In this document: piece by piece, positions 45,057 through 53,815 of the stretch | How the letters are laid out: each line of letters starts with the position of its first letter | Numbering within the stretch: the first letter of the stretch is position 1 | DNA from: DASRFA01 sp035651755 | GTDB taxonomy: Bacteria; Desulfobacterota; Binatia; UBA12015 | Direction of reading: 5' to 3' | Assembly: GCA_035651755.1 (NCBI GenBank) | Contig: DASRFA010000013.1 | Span: forward strand, 186,001 to 250,000 | DNA: 64,000 nucleotides | The notes under the pieces: generated by a model | What the model was told of the DNA's origin: nothing | What the model saw: the letters and a program-made list of their open reading frames with translations, nothing else | Databases searched by the model: none | Translations under genes and position numbers: made by a program

Positions 45057-46964
45057 ATGGCCCACGTCCGTATGACCCCCCGACTCACTCTCTGGTCTCT
45101 CGTCGTTGCCTGCGCTGCCGCCGCTTGCGGTGGAGGCGGAGGGGGCGGCGGTGGCGGCGGCGGCGAGCCGACCCAGCCTCCGCCGGCGGAGTGCTCCGCC
45201 GATCAGGCGTTCACGAGCACGTGGGAAGGCATCCAAAAGGTGATCTTCGAGAAGCACTCGTGCACGCAGGACGTCTGCCACGGGAGCTCGGCGCAGGGCG
45301 GCCTCGAGCTCACGCCCGACGTTGCGTACCAGAACCTGATCGAGGTCCCGTCGCAGGGGATCCGCTACCCGCGCGTCGTGCCCGGCGACAAGAATCGCAG
45401 CTACCTCTGGCTCAAGCTCGCCGCGGCGACCTTGCCCGGTAGCGTCGAGATCAACGGCGCGCCGATGCCGAACGGGCTTCCGCCGATCAGCACCGACGAG
45501 CTCGAGGCGCTTCGACTCTGGATCTACGCCGGTGCGCCGGAAACGGGCACGGTCGGCGGCACCGAGACGCTGCTGAACGCATGCCTGCCTGCGCCCGAGC
45601 CGATCACGATCAAGCCGCTCGATCCGCCGGCCGCCGGCGAGGGCATCCAGTTGGTCATGCCGCCGTGGCACCTCGAGGCGCACAGCGAGCACGAGTACTG
45701 CTTCGCGACCTACTACGACATCACCGATCAGGTGCCCGCCGAGTACCGCGACCCGAGCGGCAAGTACTTCCGCTGGAAGAGCTTCGAGCTGCGCCAGGAC
45801 CCGCAGAGCCATCATCTCATCCTGTACATGCCGGCCGGCAACTTCTCGGCCGCAGGCGTCGACGTCCACGACCCGTCGTTCGGCGCGTGGACGTGCATCG
45901 GCGGCGAGCGCGAGGGCGCGTCGTGCGAGCCGACGGACCTCACCTCGTGCGGCACGGGCATCTGCCGGAGCGAGCCCAAGCCGACCTTCGCCTGCATCAA
46001 CTACGGGCCCGAGCAAGGAGCATCCATCCCGGTCGGCGGCGCCCAGCAAGCTCAGGCGCTGAACGACTACCCCGACGGCGTCTTCGCGCAGATCCCGATG
46101 AAGGGCGTCGTGTACTGGAATACCCACGCCTTCAACCTCACCGCCGAAGACACGATGATGCACAGCCGGCTCAACTACAACTTCGCAAAGGAGCAGGTGT
46201 ACCCGATCACCAGCATCTTCGACGCGTCGCGCATCTTCGCGGCGAACGCGGCGCCCTACACGACGCAGACCGTCTGCAACGACTTCGTGCTGCCGCAGGG
46301 CGCGCGCCTGTTCCAGCTGACGTCGCACACGCACAAGCACGGCAAGCACTTCACCGTCGACCTGATGAACGGCACGCGCCTGTACGACAGCTTCGTCTAC
46401 AACGACCCGGTGCAGCAGAAGTTCGAGCCGGCGCTCCTGTTCGATTCGCCGAATCGCGCGGATCGGACGCTGCACTACTGCTCGCTCTACAACAACGGCG
46501 TGAACGAGGACGGCTCGCCGAACCCCGAGACGGTGACGCGCGCCTCGCGCGTGCCGGCGAGCGCGTCGCAGACGATCGGCCGCTGCCGCCCGGTCGCGTG
46601 CAGCGCCGGCAACGTCGGAGCGCCGTGCAACGGCTCGGACGACCGCGCGACCTGCGATTCCTCGCCGGGCGCGGGCGACGGCGAGTGCGATGCCTGCCGC
46701 ATCACCGGCGGCGAGAGCACGGAGAACGAGATGTTCATCCTGTTCGGCGCCTACTACCTGGCGCCGGTCGACGGCGGGCAGAGCGAGGAGGGTGTCGCGT
46801 CACTCGGCCCGAACGTGCTCGACGCGAACGGCCGGTCGCTGTGGAGCGAGCCCGCCCTCCCGGGCAACTTCGCGTGCTCGGCCGGCGGCCACGGCGCGCA
46901 CGGAGCACAGACCGCCGAAGGCCTCGCCGACGCGACGGCGCACTCGGGCCACGCGCGCCATTGA
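45057..46964 (+). CDS. poly-Gly lipoprotein, copper type II monooxygenase-like (paralogue 1, 635 aa)
   Basis: Signal peptide with lipobox AAAC (Cys24) followed at once by a run of 12 glycines. Residues ~45-180 resemble a cytochrome-c/PSCyt-type domain (CTQDVCHGSSAQGGLEL, PNGLPPIS, LRLWIYAGAPETGTV) but the CxxCH heme motif is expanded to CxxxxCH, so heme binding is doubtful. Residues ~190-570 resemble PHM/DBH-type copper monooxygenases: AHSEHEYCFATYYD, QDPQSHHLIL, NTHAFNLT, LTSHTHKHGKHFTV, with many paired cysteines. A His-rich tail (GGHGAHGAQ to HSGHARH) ends it. Outer-membrane or periplasmic; substrate unknown. A tandem paralogue follows. Confidence 0.8.
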   Translation: MAHVRMTPRLTLWSLVVACAAAACGGGGGGGGGGGGEPTQPPPAECSADQAFTSTWEGIQKVIFEKHSCTQDVCHGSSAQGGLELTPDVAYQNLIEVPSQGIRYPRVVPGDKNRSYLWLKLAAATLPGSVEINGAPMPNGLPPISTDELEALRLWIYAGAPETGTVGGTETLLNACLPAPEPITIKPLDPPAAGEGIQLVMPPWHLEAHSEHEYCFATYYDITDQVPAEYRDPSGKYFRWKSFELRQDPQSHHLILYMPAGNFSAAGVDVHDPSFGAWTCIGGEREGASCEPTDLTSCGTGICRSEPKPTFACINYGPEQGASIPVGGAQQAQALNDYPDGVFAQIPMKGVVYWNTHAFNLTAEDTMMHSRLNYNFAKEQVYPITSIFDASRIFAANAAPYTTQTVCNDFVLPQGARLFQLTSHTHKHGKHFTVDLMNGTRLYDSFVYNDPVQQKFEPALLFDSPNRADRTLHYCSLYNNGVNEDGSPNPETVTRASRVPASASQTIGRCRPVACSAGNVGAPCNGSDDRATCDSSPGAGDGECDACRITGGESTENEMFILFGAYYLAPVDGGQSEEGVASLGPNVLDANGRSLWSEPALPGNFACSAGGHGAHGAQTAEGLADATAHSGHARH

Positions 46965-46981
46965 CGATCGCCGATCCTTCC

Positions 46982-47009
46982 TTGCCTTCCGGCAGTCGGA
47001 GTGTAAATT
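46982..47009 (+). promoter_or_regulatory. candidate promoter of the second lipoprotein gene
   Basis: TTGCCT at 46982-46987 and TAAATT at 47004-47009 are 16 bases apart, 4/6 matches each to sigma-70 boxes, inside the 125-base gap between the two paralogues. The local AT richness around 47002-47011 stands out. It suggests the second gene can be expressed on its own. Confidence 0.3.
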
Positions 47010-47089
47010 TCCCGGTCGTCCGGAGCCTGCGCTGCAGCGCGTGCGCGGCGAGCCGCGACCATCGCGCACGACGAAAGGAAAATCCCGAC

Positions 47090-48997
47090 ATGAACGCCAG
47101 CGCTCGCCTCGTCCGCCTCGGTGCCCTTGCCCTCCTGTCCGCCGCGGTCGCGTCGTGCGGCGGCGGTGGCGGCGCCACGGCTAGCGGCGGTGGCGGAGGC
47201 GGGGGCGGCGGCTCGGGGAGCGAATGCACGTCGGCGGAGTCGTTCGACAGCACGTGGCAGGGGATCCAGAAGGTCGTGCTCGAGAAGCACGGCTGCACCG
47301 AGCAGGTGTGCCACGGCAGCTCCGCACAGGGCGGCCTCGACCTCTCGCCCGACGTCGCGTACCGGAACCTCTTCCAGGTGAAATCGTCTTCGAGCCCGCT
47401 CGACCGCATCTACCCCGGCGACAAGGACCGGAGCCTCCTCTGGCTGAAGCTCGCCAAGGGGACGGACCCCGCGCTCCTGCCGACGGACGTGGCCGTGCCG
47501 GGAGCGCCGATGCCGAACGGCCTCGCGCCGATCAGCCCCGAGGAGCTCGAGCTCGTCCGCCAATGGATCTACGCCGGCGCGCCCGAGACCGGAACGGTCG
47601 CCGGTACCGACAAGCTGCTGGGCGCGTGCCTGCCGGACGCGAAGCCGATCACGATCACGCCGCTCGAGGCGCCGGCGCCGGGCGAGGGCGTCCAGTTCGT
47701 GATGGCGCCGTGGCGTCTCCCGGCGCACAGCGAGCACGAGATCTGCTTCGCCTCGTACTACGACATCACCGATCAGGTCCCCGCCGAGTACAAGGACCCG
47801 ACCGGCCAGTACTTCCGCTTCCGCTCGGAGGAGCTCCGCCAGGATCCCCAGAGCCATCACCTGATCCTCAACTACTCGGTGACGACCGTCGCCCAGATCC
47901 ACGACCCGTCGTTCGGGCAGTGGACGTGCAAGGGCGGGGAGCGCGACGGGCAGGAGTGCGAGCCGACCGACCTCGCGTCGTGCGGCAGCGGCCTCTGCGG
48001 CAGCACGCCGCAGGACGGCTTCGCCTGCGTCGGCTACGGGCCGGGGGGTGGAGGGTTCTCGGCGTTCCAGATCGGCGGCGCGCAGCAGTCGCAGTCGACG
48101 ATCGACTACATCGACGGGGTTTTCGCGCAGATCCCGCTGAAGGGCATCCTCTACTGGAACTCGCACGCGTTCAACTTGACCGACGAAGACCACATGATGA
48201 ACGCGCGCCTCAACTACTACTTCGCGCAGAACCAGCAGGCGCCGGTCCAGCCGATCTTCAACGTCTCGCGCATCTTCGCGCCCAACGCGGCGCCGTTCAC
48301 GACGCAGACCATCTGCAACGATCACGTGCTGCCGCGCGGCGCGCGCCTCTTCAACCTGAACTCGCACACGCACAAGCACGGCAAGCACTTCACGGTCGAG
48401 CTGCTGAACGGGACGAAGCTCTACGAGAGCTTCGTGTACAACGACCCGGTCGATCAGAAGTACAATCCGCCGCTGGCGTTCGACTCGACGGATCCGCGCG
48501 ATCGCACGCTCCGCTACTGCTCGCTCTACAACAACGGAATCAAGGACGACGGGTCGCTCGACACCGACCTCGTGACGCGCGCCTCGCGCGTTCCCGAGAG
48601 CGCGAAGATCGCGGGCATCGGCCAGTGCTCGCCGATCGCGTGCACCGCGGGCAAGGTCGGAGCGGCGTGCAGCGGCTCGAACGACGACGCCACCTGCGAC
48701 TCGTCTCCCGGCGCCGGCGACGGCGAATGCGACGCGTGTCGCATCACCGGCGGCGAGAGCACCGAGAACGAGATGTTCGTCCTGATCGGACAGTACTACC
48801 TGGCGACTCCCGGCTCGCCGTCGGCTTCGGTCGCGTCGGCCAGCTCGACGACCGGCCGCTCCGACTTCGTCGGCATCGCGGTGCCGCCGAGCCGCGGCTG
48901 CACGTCGTCGCACGCGGGCCACATGCCCGGGTCGGCCGGTGAGGGAGCCGCCGAGAGCGCACACGCGGCCCACGACCACGCCGCGCACGGCGGCTGA
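47090..48997 (+). CDS. poly-Gly lipoprotein, copper type II monooxygenase-like (paralogue 2, 635 aa)
   Basis: Same length and architecture as the preceding gene: lipobox VASC, Gly-rich linker, CTEQVCHGSSAQGGLDL domain, then AHSEHEICFASYYD, QDPQSHHLIL, NSHAFNLT, NSHTHKHGKHFTV, a CDSSPGAGDGECDACRITGG cysteine cluster, and a His-rich tail (SHAGHMPG to HAAHDHAAHGG). ATG follows GAAAGGAAAA. The two proteins differ mainly in the linker and in a loop around residue 280. The HHL and HTH histidines line up with the two copper sites of PHM-fold enzymes; I infer but cannot prove copper binding. Confidence 0.8.
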   Translation: MNASARLVRLGALALLSAAVASCGGGGGATASGGGGGGGGGSGSECTSAESFDSTWQGIQKVVLEKHGCTEQVCHGSSAQGGLDLSPDVAYRNLFQVKSSSSPLDRIYPGDKDRSLLWLKLAKGTDPALLPTDVAVPGAPMPNGLAPISPEELELVRQWIYAGAPETGTVAGTDKLLGACLPDAKPITITPLEAPAPGEGVQFVMAPWRLPAHSEHEICFASYYDITDQVPAEYKDPTGQYFRFRSEELRQDPQSHHLILNYSVTTVAQIHDPSFGQWTCKGGERDGQECEPTDLASCGSGLCGSTPQDGFACVGYGPGGGGFSAFQIGGAQQSQSTIDYIDGVFAQIPLKGILYWNSHAFNLTDEDHMMNARLNYYFAQNQQAPVQPIFNVSRIFAPNAAPFTTQTICNDHVLPRGARLFNLNSHTHKHGKHFTVELLNGTKLYESFVYNDPVDQKYNPPLAFDSTDPRDRTLRYCSLYNNGIKDDGSLDTDLVTRASRVPESAKIAGIGQCSPIACTAGKVGAACSGSNDDATCDSSPGAGDGECDACRITGGESTENEMFVLIGQYYLATPGSPSASVASASSTTGRSDFVGIAVPPSRGCTSSHAGHMPGSAGEGAAESAHAAHDHAAHGG

Positions 48998-49022
48998 GCC
49001 AGAGGGGCGCGCCCGCGGCTCC

Positions 49023-50147
49023 GTGCCGCGCGGCGCGCTCGCCCCGCTCCCGCCGGACGGCCGCATCCTCCTCGTCCGCCTGAGCGCGATCGGCGACGTC
49101 GTGAACGTCCTGCCGGCGCTCGCCCTCCTCCGCGACGCGCTGCCGGGCGCGCACCTCGCGTTCCTCGTCGAGGACCGCGCCGCGGCGCTCGTCGAGGGAC
49201 ATCCGCTGCTGGACGAGGTGATCGTCTTCCCGCGCCGGCGCTGGCGCGCCTGGCTTCGGGACCCGCGCCGGTGGGCCGCGCTCGCGCGCGAGGTGGCGGC
49301 GCAGCGTCGCGCGCTTCGCGGGCGCCGCTTCGACGCCGTGCTCGACTTCCAGGGCAACCTGAAGGGCGCGGTCCACGCGCTCGCGACCGGCGCGTCGCGC
49401 CGGATCGGTTTCGCGCGCGGCCACGACCGCGAGGGCAGCCACCTGGTCGCGACCGAGGTCGTCGTGCCGCCCGCCGACCGCCCGCATCGCGTGGACAAGT
49501 TCGCCGCGATCGCCGAGGCGCTCGGCGCGACGAGCGGCGAGCGCCGGTACGTGCTGCCGTCGCCGCCCGCGGTGCGCGCGCGCATCGACGCCCGCCTCGC
49601 GGAGCGCGGCATCTCGCCGGACGGACCGCCCTTCGTGGTGCTGCATCCCGGCACGAGCGAGCGCGGCGCGGCGAAGCGGTGGCCGATCGATCGGTTCGGG
49701 GAGCTGGCGCGTCTCGTCCGGGATCGCTTCGGCGTGCGCGTGCTGGTCACGAGCGGGCCGGGCGAGGAGCCTCTCGCGCGCGCGGTGTGCGACGGCGCGA
49801 GCGGCGCGGCCGAGCTGGCGCCGCCGACCGAGTCGCTCCTCGAGCTCGCGGAGCTCCTCCGGCGAGCGCGGCTCTTCGTCGGCGCCGACACCGGCCCGAT
49901 GCACCTCGCGGCCGCGTCCGGCACCCGCTGCGTGGCGCTGTTCGGGCCGAAGGACCCGGCCGTGTACGGGCCGTACGGGCCCGGACACGCCGTCGTGCGT
50001 GGCGAGTCGAAGGCGGGCGCGAGCGCGATGGAGGCCATCTCCGTCGAGCAGGTGCTCGCGGCGGTCGCCGGCGCGCTCGCCGACCGCGCCGGCCCGGAGG
50101 CCGCGGCGGCCGCACTGCCGCGATCGCCCGGGGCGGCGCGGCGCTGA
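49023..50147 (+). CDS. GT9 heptosyltransferase-like glycosyltransferase
   Basis: A 374-aa GT9 protein: RILLVRLSAIGDVVNVLPALALLRDALP, DAVLDFQGNLKGAV, VVLHPGTSERGAAKRWPIDRF, and the ADP-heptose-site loop FVGADTGPMHLAAASGTRCVALFGP. It transfers heptose or a similar sugar to LPS core. GTG 49023 gives the usual length; in-frame upstream sequence overlaps the lipoprotein gene and looks non-coding. It indicates a Gram-negative envelope, in line with the lipoproteins around it. Confidence 0.88.
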   Translation: MPRGALAPLPPDGRILLVRLSAIGDVVNVLPALALLRDALPGAHLAFLVEDRAAALVEGHPLLDEVIVFPRRRWRAWLRDPRRWAALAREVAAQRRALRGRRFDAVLDFQGNLKGAVHALATGASRRIGFARGHDREGSHLVATEVVVPPADRPHRVDKFAAIAEALGATSGERRYVLPSPPAVRARIDARLAERGISPDGPPFVVLHPGTSERGAAKRWPIDRFGELARLVRDRFGVRVLVTSGPGEEPLARAVCDGASGAAELAPPTESLLELAELLRRARLFVGADTGPMHLAAASGTRCVALFGPKDPAVYGPYGPGHAVVRGESKAGASAMEAISVEQVLAAVAGALADRAGPEAAAAALPRSPGAARR

Positions 50148-50208
50148 CCGCCGGGTGCATTGCAACGAGGTCGCCGAATCGCGAGGATCGTTCGAACGAT
50201 CCGTGGGA

Positions 50209-51789
50209 ATGGCGGAGCGGACGGCAATCATCATCGGAGCCGGGCCGGCCGGGCTGACGGCCGCCTACGAGCTGCTGGACAAGACCGAGGTGCGCCCGCT
50301 CGTCTTCGAGCAGTCGGACGACGTGGGCGGCCTCAGCCGCACCGTCAATTACAAGGGCAACCGGATGGACATCGGCGGCCACCGGTTCTTCTCGCGGTCC
50401 GACCGCGTCATGGATTGGTGGCAGTCGATCCTGCCGCTCCAGGCGGGCGACGGCGGGGACGTCGACGTCACCTACCAGCGGAAGTCGCGCCCCGTCCGGC
50501 TCGGTGAGAACGGCGCCGATCCCGCGAGCGACGAGCGCGTCATGCTCGTCCGGCCGCGCATCTCGCGCATCTTCTTCCAGCGGAAGTTCTACGCCTACCC
50601 GATCACGCTGAGCCTCGAGACCCTCGCCAACCTCGGGCTGGTTCAGACCTTCAAGATCGGCCTCAGCTACGTCCGCATCCGCCTGTTCCCGCGCCGCGAG
50701 GAGCGCTCGCTGGAAGACTTCTTCGTGAACCGCTTTGGAGGCCAGCTCTATCGCACGTTCTTCAAGGACTACACCGAGAAGGTTTGGGGCGTTCCGTGCT
50801 CGGACATCAAGCCCGAGTTCGGGGCCCAGCGCGTCAAGGGCCTCTCGGTCACGAAGGTGCTGCTCCACGCCGTGCGACGGCTCGTCGTGCGCGACGAGTC
50901 GATTGCCCAGAAGGCGGCGGAGACGAGCCTCATCGAGCGATTCCTCTACCCCAAGTACGGCCCGGGCCAGATGTGGCAGGAGGTGGCGCGGCTCGTCCGC
51001 GAGCGCGGCGGCGAGATTCGCATGCGGCGCCGGGCGGCCGCCGTCCGCTGGAAGGGCGACCGCGTCGTGGGCGTCGACTTCCGGAACGAGGACACGGGCG
51101 CCGTCGAGTCCGTCGACGGCGATTACGTCGTCTCCACCATGCCGGTGAAGGATCTGATCGCGGCGATGGGGGACGCGGTGCCGCCGGACGTTCGGCAGGT
51201 CGCGGACGGGCTCGTCTATCGCGACTTCATCACGATCGGCCTGCTCCTCACGCGTCTCAAGGTGAAGGGACAGAGCCGGCCCGGAATGCCGGACGGCCTC
51301 ATCCCCGACAACTGGATCTACATCCAGGAGCGCGACGTCCGGATCGGCCGGCTCCAGATCTTCAACAACTGGAGCCCGTGGCTGGTGCGCGATCCCGACA
51401 CCGTGTGGCTCGGCCTCGAGTACTTCTGCAACGAGGGCGACGACCTCTGGCGGCGGTCGGACACCGAGCTCGCGGAGCTCGCCGTCGCCGAGCTCGCGAA
51501 GATGGACATCATCGAGCCGTCGGACGTCCGCGACCACGTCGTCATCCGCGTGCCGAAGACGTACCCGGCGTACTTCGGCAGCTACGACCGCTTCGACGTG
51601 ATCCGGCAGTTCACGGACGGGTTCTCGAACCTCTTCCTGGTCGGCCGGAACGGCATGCACCGGTACAACAACCAGGACCACTCGATGCTCACGGCAATGA
51701 CGGCCGTCGAAAACATCCGCGACGGGGTCGCAGCCAAGGAAAACATCTGGGCCGTGAACACCGAAGAGGAGTATCATGAGGAGAAGTAG
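50209..51789 (+). CDS. FAD-dependent oxidoreductase (UDP-galactopyranose mutase / protoporphyrinogen oxidase-like)
   Basis: A 526-aa flavoprotein: AIIIGAGPAGLTAAYELL dinucleotide motif with an acidic residue after it, DDVGGLSRTVNYKGNRMDIGGHRFFSR, EDFFVNRFGGQLYRTFFKDYTEKVWG, and a C-terminal FLVGRNGMHRYNNQDHSM FAD-binding block. The DIGGHRFFSR and KVWG motifs are those of the GLF-like amine-oxidase branch found in many polysaccharide clusters. It may isomerise or oxidise a nucleotide sugar or lipid-linked intermediate. It lies 61 bases after the GT9 gene. Confidence 0.85.
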   Translation: MAERTAIIIGAGPAGLTAAYELLDKTEVRPLVFEQSDDVGGLSRTVNYKGNRMDIGGHRFFSRSDRVMDWWQSILPLQAGDGGDVDVTYQRKSRPVRLGENGADPASDERVMLVRPRISRIFFQRKFYAYPITLSLETLANLGLVQTFKIGLSYVRIRLFPRREERSLEDFFVNRFGGQLYRTFFKDYTEKVWGVPCSDIKPEFGAQRVKGLSVTKVLLHAVRRLVVRDESIAQKAAETSLIERFLYPKYGPGQMWQEVARLVRERGGEIRMRRRAAAVRWKGDRVVGVDFRNEDTGAVESVDGDYVVSTMPVKDLIAAMGDAVPPDVRQVADGLVYRDFITIGLLLTRLKVKGQSRPGMPDGLIPDNWIYIQERDVRIGRLQIFNNWSPWLVRDPDTVWLGLEYFCNEGDDLWRRSDTELAELAVAELAKMDIIEPSDVRDHVVIRVPKTYPAYFGSYDRFDVIRQFTDGFSNLFLVGRNGMHRYNNQDHSMLTAMTAVENIRDGVAAKENIWAVNTEEEYHEEK

Positions 51790-51881
51790 CGGGCTGGCGC
51801 GGCCCGGCGAACTCCGGTAAGGCTCACGGACCCGGGCAAGCCGGCATTGCCGGCCGCGGCCACCGCGATCGCGGGACCTCC

Positions 51882-52673
51882 TTGAAGAGACACGGACGCA
51901 GGTCAGAGCGCGCGTCGGCGAACGCGCGTCGCGTCGCGGGCCCGGCTCGCGGCTTCGCGGGCTCGGCTCCCCCCGGGAGGCCGCGGCGCTCGAAGGCCGC
52001 GCCCCGCCGCGACCCCGGCTCGCTCCGCCGGCGCGCGACGCCCCGGCGGCACGCCGGTCGCGACAGCCTCCTCGCCGCGGCCGCCGCCCTCTTCGCGGAG
52101 CACGGCTACGACGCCGTGACGACCCGCCAGATCCTGGAGCGGGCGGGGGTCGAGGCGCCGTCGCTCTACCATCACTTCGGCAGCAAGCTCGGGCTCTATC
52201 GCGCCGTGCTCGCGGAGAGCAGCGAGCCGTTCGCGGAGCGCTTCGCGCGCCTCGGGGAGCGCCTGCGGACGAGAGCCGGCGGCGACGCGCGCGCGCGACT
52301 CGCCGAGCTCGTGTGGGCGATGTTCCAGGGCGGCCTGCAGGATCCCCAGACCATGCAGATCGCTCTGTTCGAGGTGAACCGTCCGGGTCCGCGCCGCTAC
52401 GACCTCATCGCGGTGTGGGAGCGCCTGCGCGACGTCTTCCGCTCCGCGATCGAAGCCGGCGCGGCCGCGGGCGAGATCGAGCTGCGCGGGGTCGGCCCGG
52501 AGCTCGCGGCGAACCTCTTCATCGGCGGCCTCACCGTATACGCGCAGCTCCACCTCGCGGGTCGCCAGAAGAGCCTCACGCGACGCCTGGCGCAGCAGAT
52601 CGCCGACGCGCTCGTGGGTGGGCTGGAAGCGCGCGGGGCACGCGCTGCGGCCACCGTACGAGGAGCGCTCTAG
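51882..52673 (+). CDS. TetR-family regulator with long basic N-terminal extension
   Basis: The HTH is clear: DSLLAAAAALFAEHGYDAVTTRQILERAGVEAPSLYHHFGSKLGLYRAVL, followed by an all-helical ligand domain with QTMQIALFEVNRPG. The core TetR starts near residue 55; before it is a ~55-residue Arg/Pro/Ala-rich extension from a TTG start. No ATG or GTG lies between, so either the extension is real or the true start is a rarer codon. No adjacent target is obvious; it follows the FAD oxidoreductase by 92 bases. Confidence 0.75.
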   Translation: MKRHGRRSERASANARRVAGPARGFAGSAPPGRPRRSKAAPRRDPGSLRRRATPRRHAGRDSLLAAAAALFAEHGYDAVTTRQILERAGVEAPSLYHHFGSKLGLYRAVLAESSEPFAERFARLGERLRTRAGGDARARLAELVWAMFQGGLQDPQTMQIALFEVNRPGPRRYDLIAVWERLRDVFRSAIEAGAAAGEIELRGVGPELAANLFIGGLTVYAQLHLAGRQKSLTRRLAQQIADALVGGLEARGARAAATVRGAL

Positions 52674-52986
52674 TCACAGCCATGGTCGAGCTCCGCGAAG
52701 CGGCGCCGCCCCCGGCCGAGGGTCGCGAGCGCATCGCCGTCCGCGATCCGGCGGACGACGTCGTGGGCTGGATCCGCGGCGTCAAGTCGATCCGCATCGA
52801 GACCCGCCATGGCGGGATCGACGGCGTGCGCGCACTCGTCCGGCGCGAGCGCGCTCCGGCTCGATCCGGGACCGACGTGGAGGCCGGACGTTCTTGTCGG
52901 GTCGTGACCGGGCGTGCTAGTGCACGCCGATCGTGGTCGATCGCCTCGGTGAACGCGACGACTACAAAAACTGGAAAGGAAGGTTT
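52674..52986. other. intergenic stretch before the RRM gene
   Basis: 313 bases. An ATG ORF at 52682 runs 111 codons but has no ribosome site and ends inside the RRM gene, so I do not call it. A small perfect hairpin, GCGTGC-TAGT-GCACGC at 52912-52927, lies about 60 bases before the RRM start and could be an operator or weak terminator. An AT-richer ACTACAAAAACTGGAAAGG stretch follows and includes the ribosome site. Confidence 0.4.
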
Positions 52987-53487
52987 GTGTCGAGGACGGC
53001 GTTTGTCGGTAATCTGAGCTTCTCAGCCACCGAGGAGGAGCTCAAGCAGCTCTTCTCGACGGCCGGCCCGGTCGTGAAGGCACGCATCGGGGTGGACCGC
53101 GAGACCGGGAAGTCGCGCGGCTTTGCGTTCGTCGAGTTCGCGTCGGACGAGGCGTGCGCCTCGGCGATCGAGCGGCTGAACGGCCACGAGATGGGCGGTC
53201 GACGGCTCCGCGTCAACGACGCGGACGACAAGCCGCCGCCGCGGCCCACCGGTCAAGCACCGGGCGGGTTCCGCAGCGGCGGGCTCGGTCCGCGCCCGGC
53301 GGATCCCGAGCGCTTCGCACCGCGTCCATGGAGCCCGGAGGCGCCACCCGGCGCGATGTTCGATCGCGGTGGCGGCAGCGGCGACGGCGGTGGCCGGACC
53401 GAGGAAGGCGGCGACTTCCGCCGCAAGTCGAACGTGAAGGGCAGCCGCCGAGGCATCCGCGCCCGCAAGCGCAGCCTCTGGAGTTGA
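52987..53487 (+). CDS. RRM-type RNA-binding protein
   Basis: A 166-aa protein from GTG 52987 after AAGGAAGG. One RRM: RNP2 AFVGNLSF at the start, RNP1 KSRGFAFVEF around residue 38, and the fourth strand RLRVNDADD. Aromatic residues at the RNA-stacking positions are kept. The C-terminal half is disordered: Pro/Gly-rich, a GGGSGDGGG run, then a basic GSRRGIRARKRS tail. Such proteins are common cold-shock-type RNA binders in cyanobacteria and deltaproteobacteria. A hairpin repeat array begins 7 bases after its stop. Confidence 0.92.
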   Translation: MSRTAFVGNLSFSATEEELKQLFSTAGPVVKARIGVDRETGKSRGFAFVEFASDEACASAIERLNGHEMGGRRLRVNDADDKPPPRPTGQAPGGFRSGGLGPRPADPERFAPRPWSPEAPPGAMFDRGGGSGDGGGRTEEGGDFRRKSNVKGSRRGIRARKRSLWS

Positions 53488-53493
53488 TTCGAG

Positions 53494-53663
53494 CGAGGGG
53501 CTCGCGCCCCTCGCCCCGTTCGGCAAAGCCGAACGGGGGCCCAAGTTATCGCACGAGGGGCTCGCGCCCCTCGCCCCGTTCGGCAAAGCCGAACGGGGCC
53601 CCAAGTTATCGCACGAGGGGATCGCGCCCCTCGCCCCGTTCGGCAAAGCCGAACGGGGCCCCA
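53494..53663. repeat. 60-bp tandem repeat, three copies, each with two hairpins
   Basis: Unit starts at 53494, 53554 and 53614 with a period of exactly 60 bases. Each copy contains a GAGGGGC-TCGC-GCCCCTC hairpin (ATCGC in copy 3) and a CCCCGTTCGGC-AAA-GCCGAACGGGG hairpin. The first two copies are linked to the next by AAGTTATCGCA; the third lacks this linker. Copies differ at only two or three positions. It sits between convergent genes (RRM and LLM), so may act as a bidirectional terminator or be a dispersed REP-like element. 60 is a multiple of three, so all frames remain open through it. Confidence 0.92.
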
Positions 53664-53815
53664 CTCCCCGCGGGGTCGCTTCGCTCCGCGCGCGCTTCGG
53701 GCGCGACCGTGCCGGTCGGTGCGTTGGAGTGGCGGATTCGGCCGCGATCGACGATCGCTCGACGGCCTTCGCTGGCTCGCGTGCCGGTTGACGGTGCGTC
53801 CGGTGGCAGCGGCTG

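Noticed and set aside
44857..45075. Small ORF before the first poly-Gly lipoprotein
   Set aside because: Low-complexity sequence with no ribosome site, running into the signal peptide of the real gene in another frame.
52682..53017. 111-codon ORF before the RRM gene
   Set aside because: No ribosome site, turns Arg-rich, and overlaps the start of a certain gene; no family features.
53494..53663. CRISPR array
   Set aside because: The 60-bp units are direct tandem copies without unique spacers, and no cas genes are nearby.
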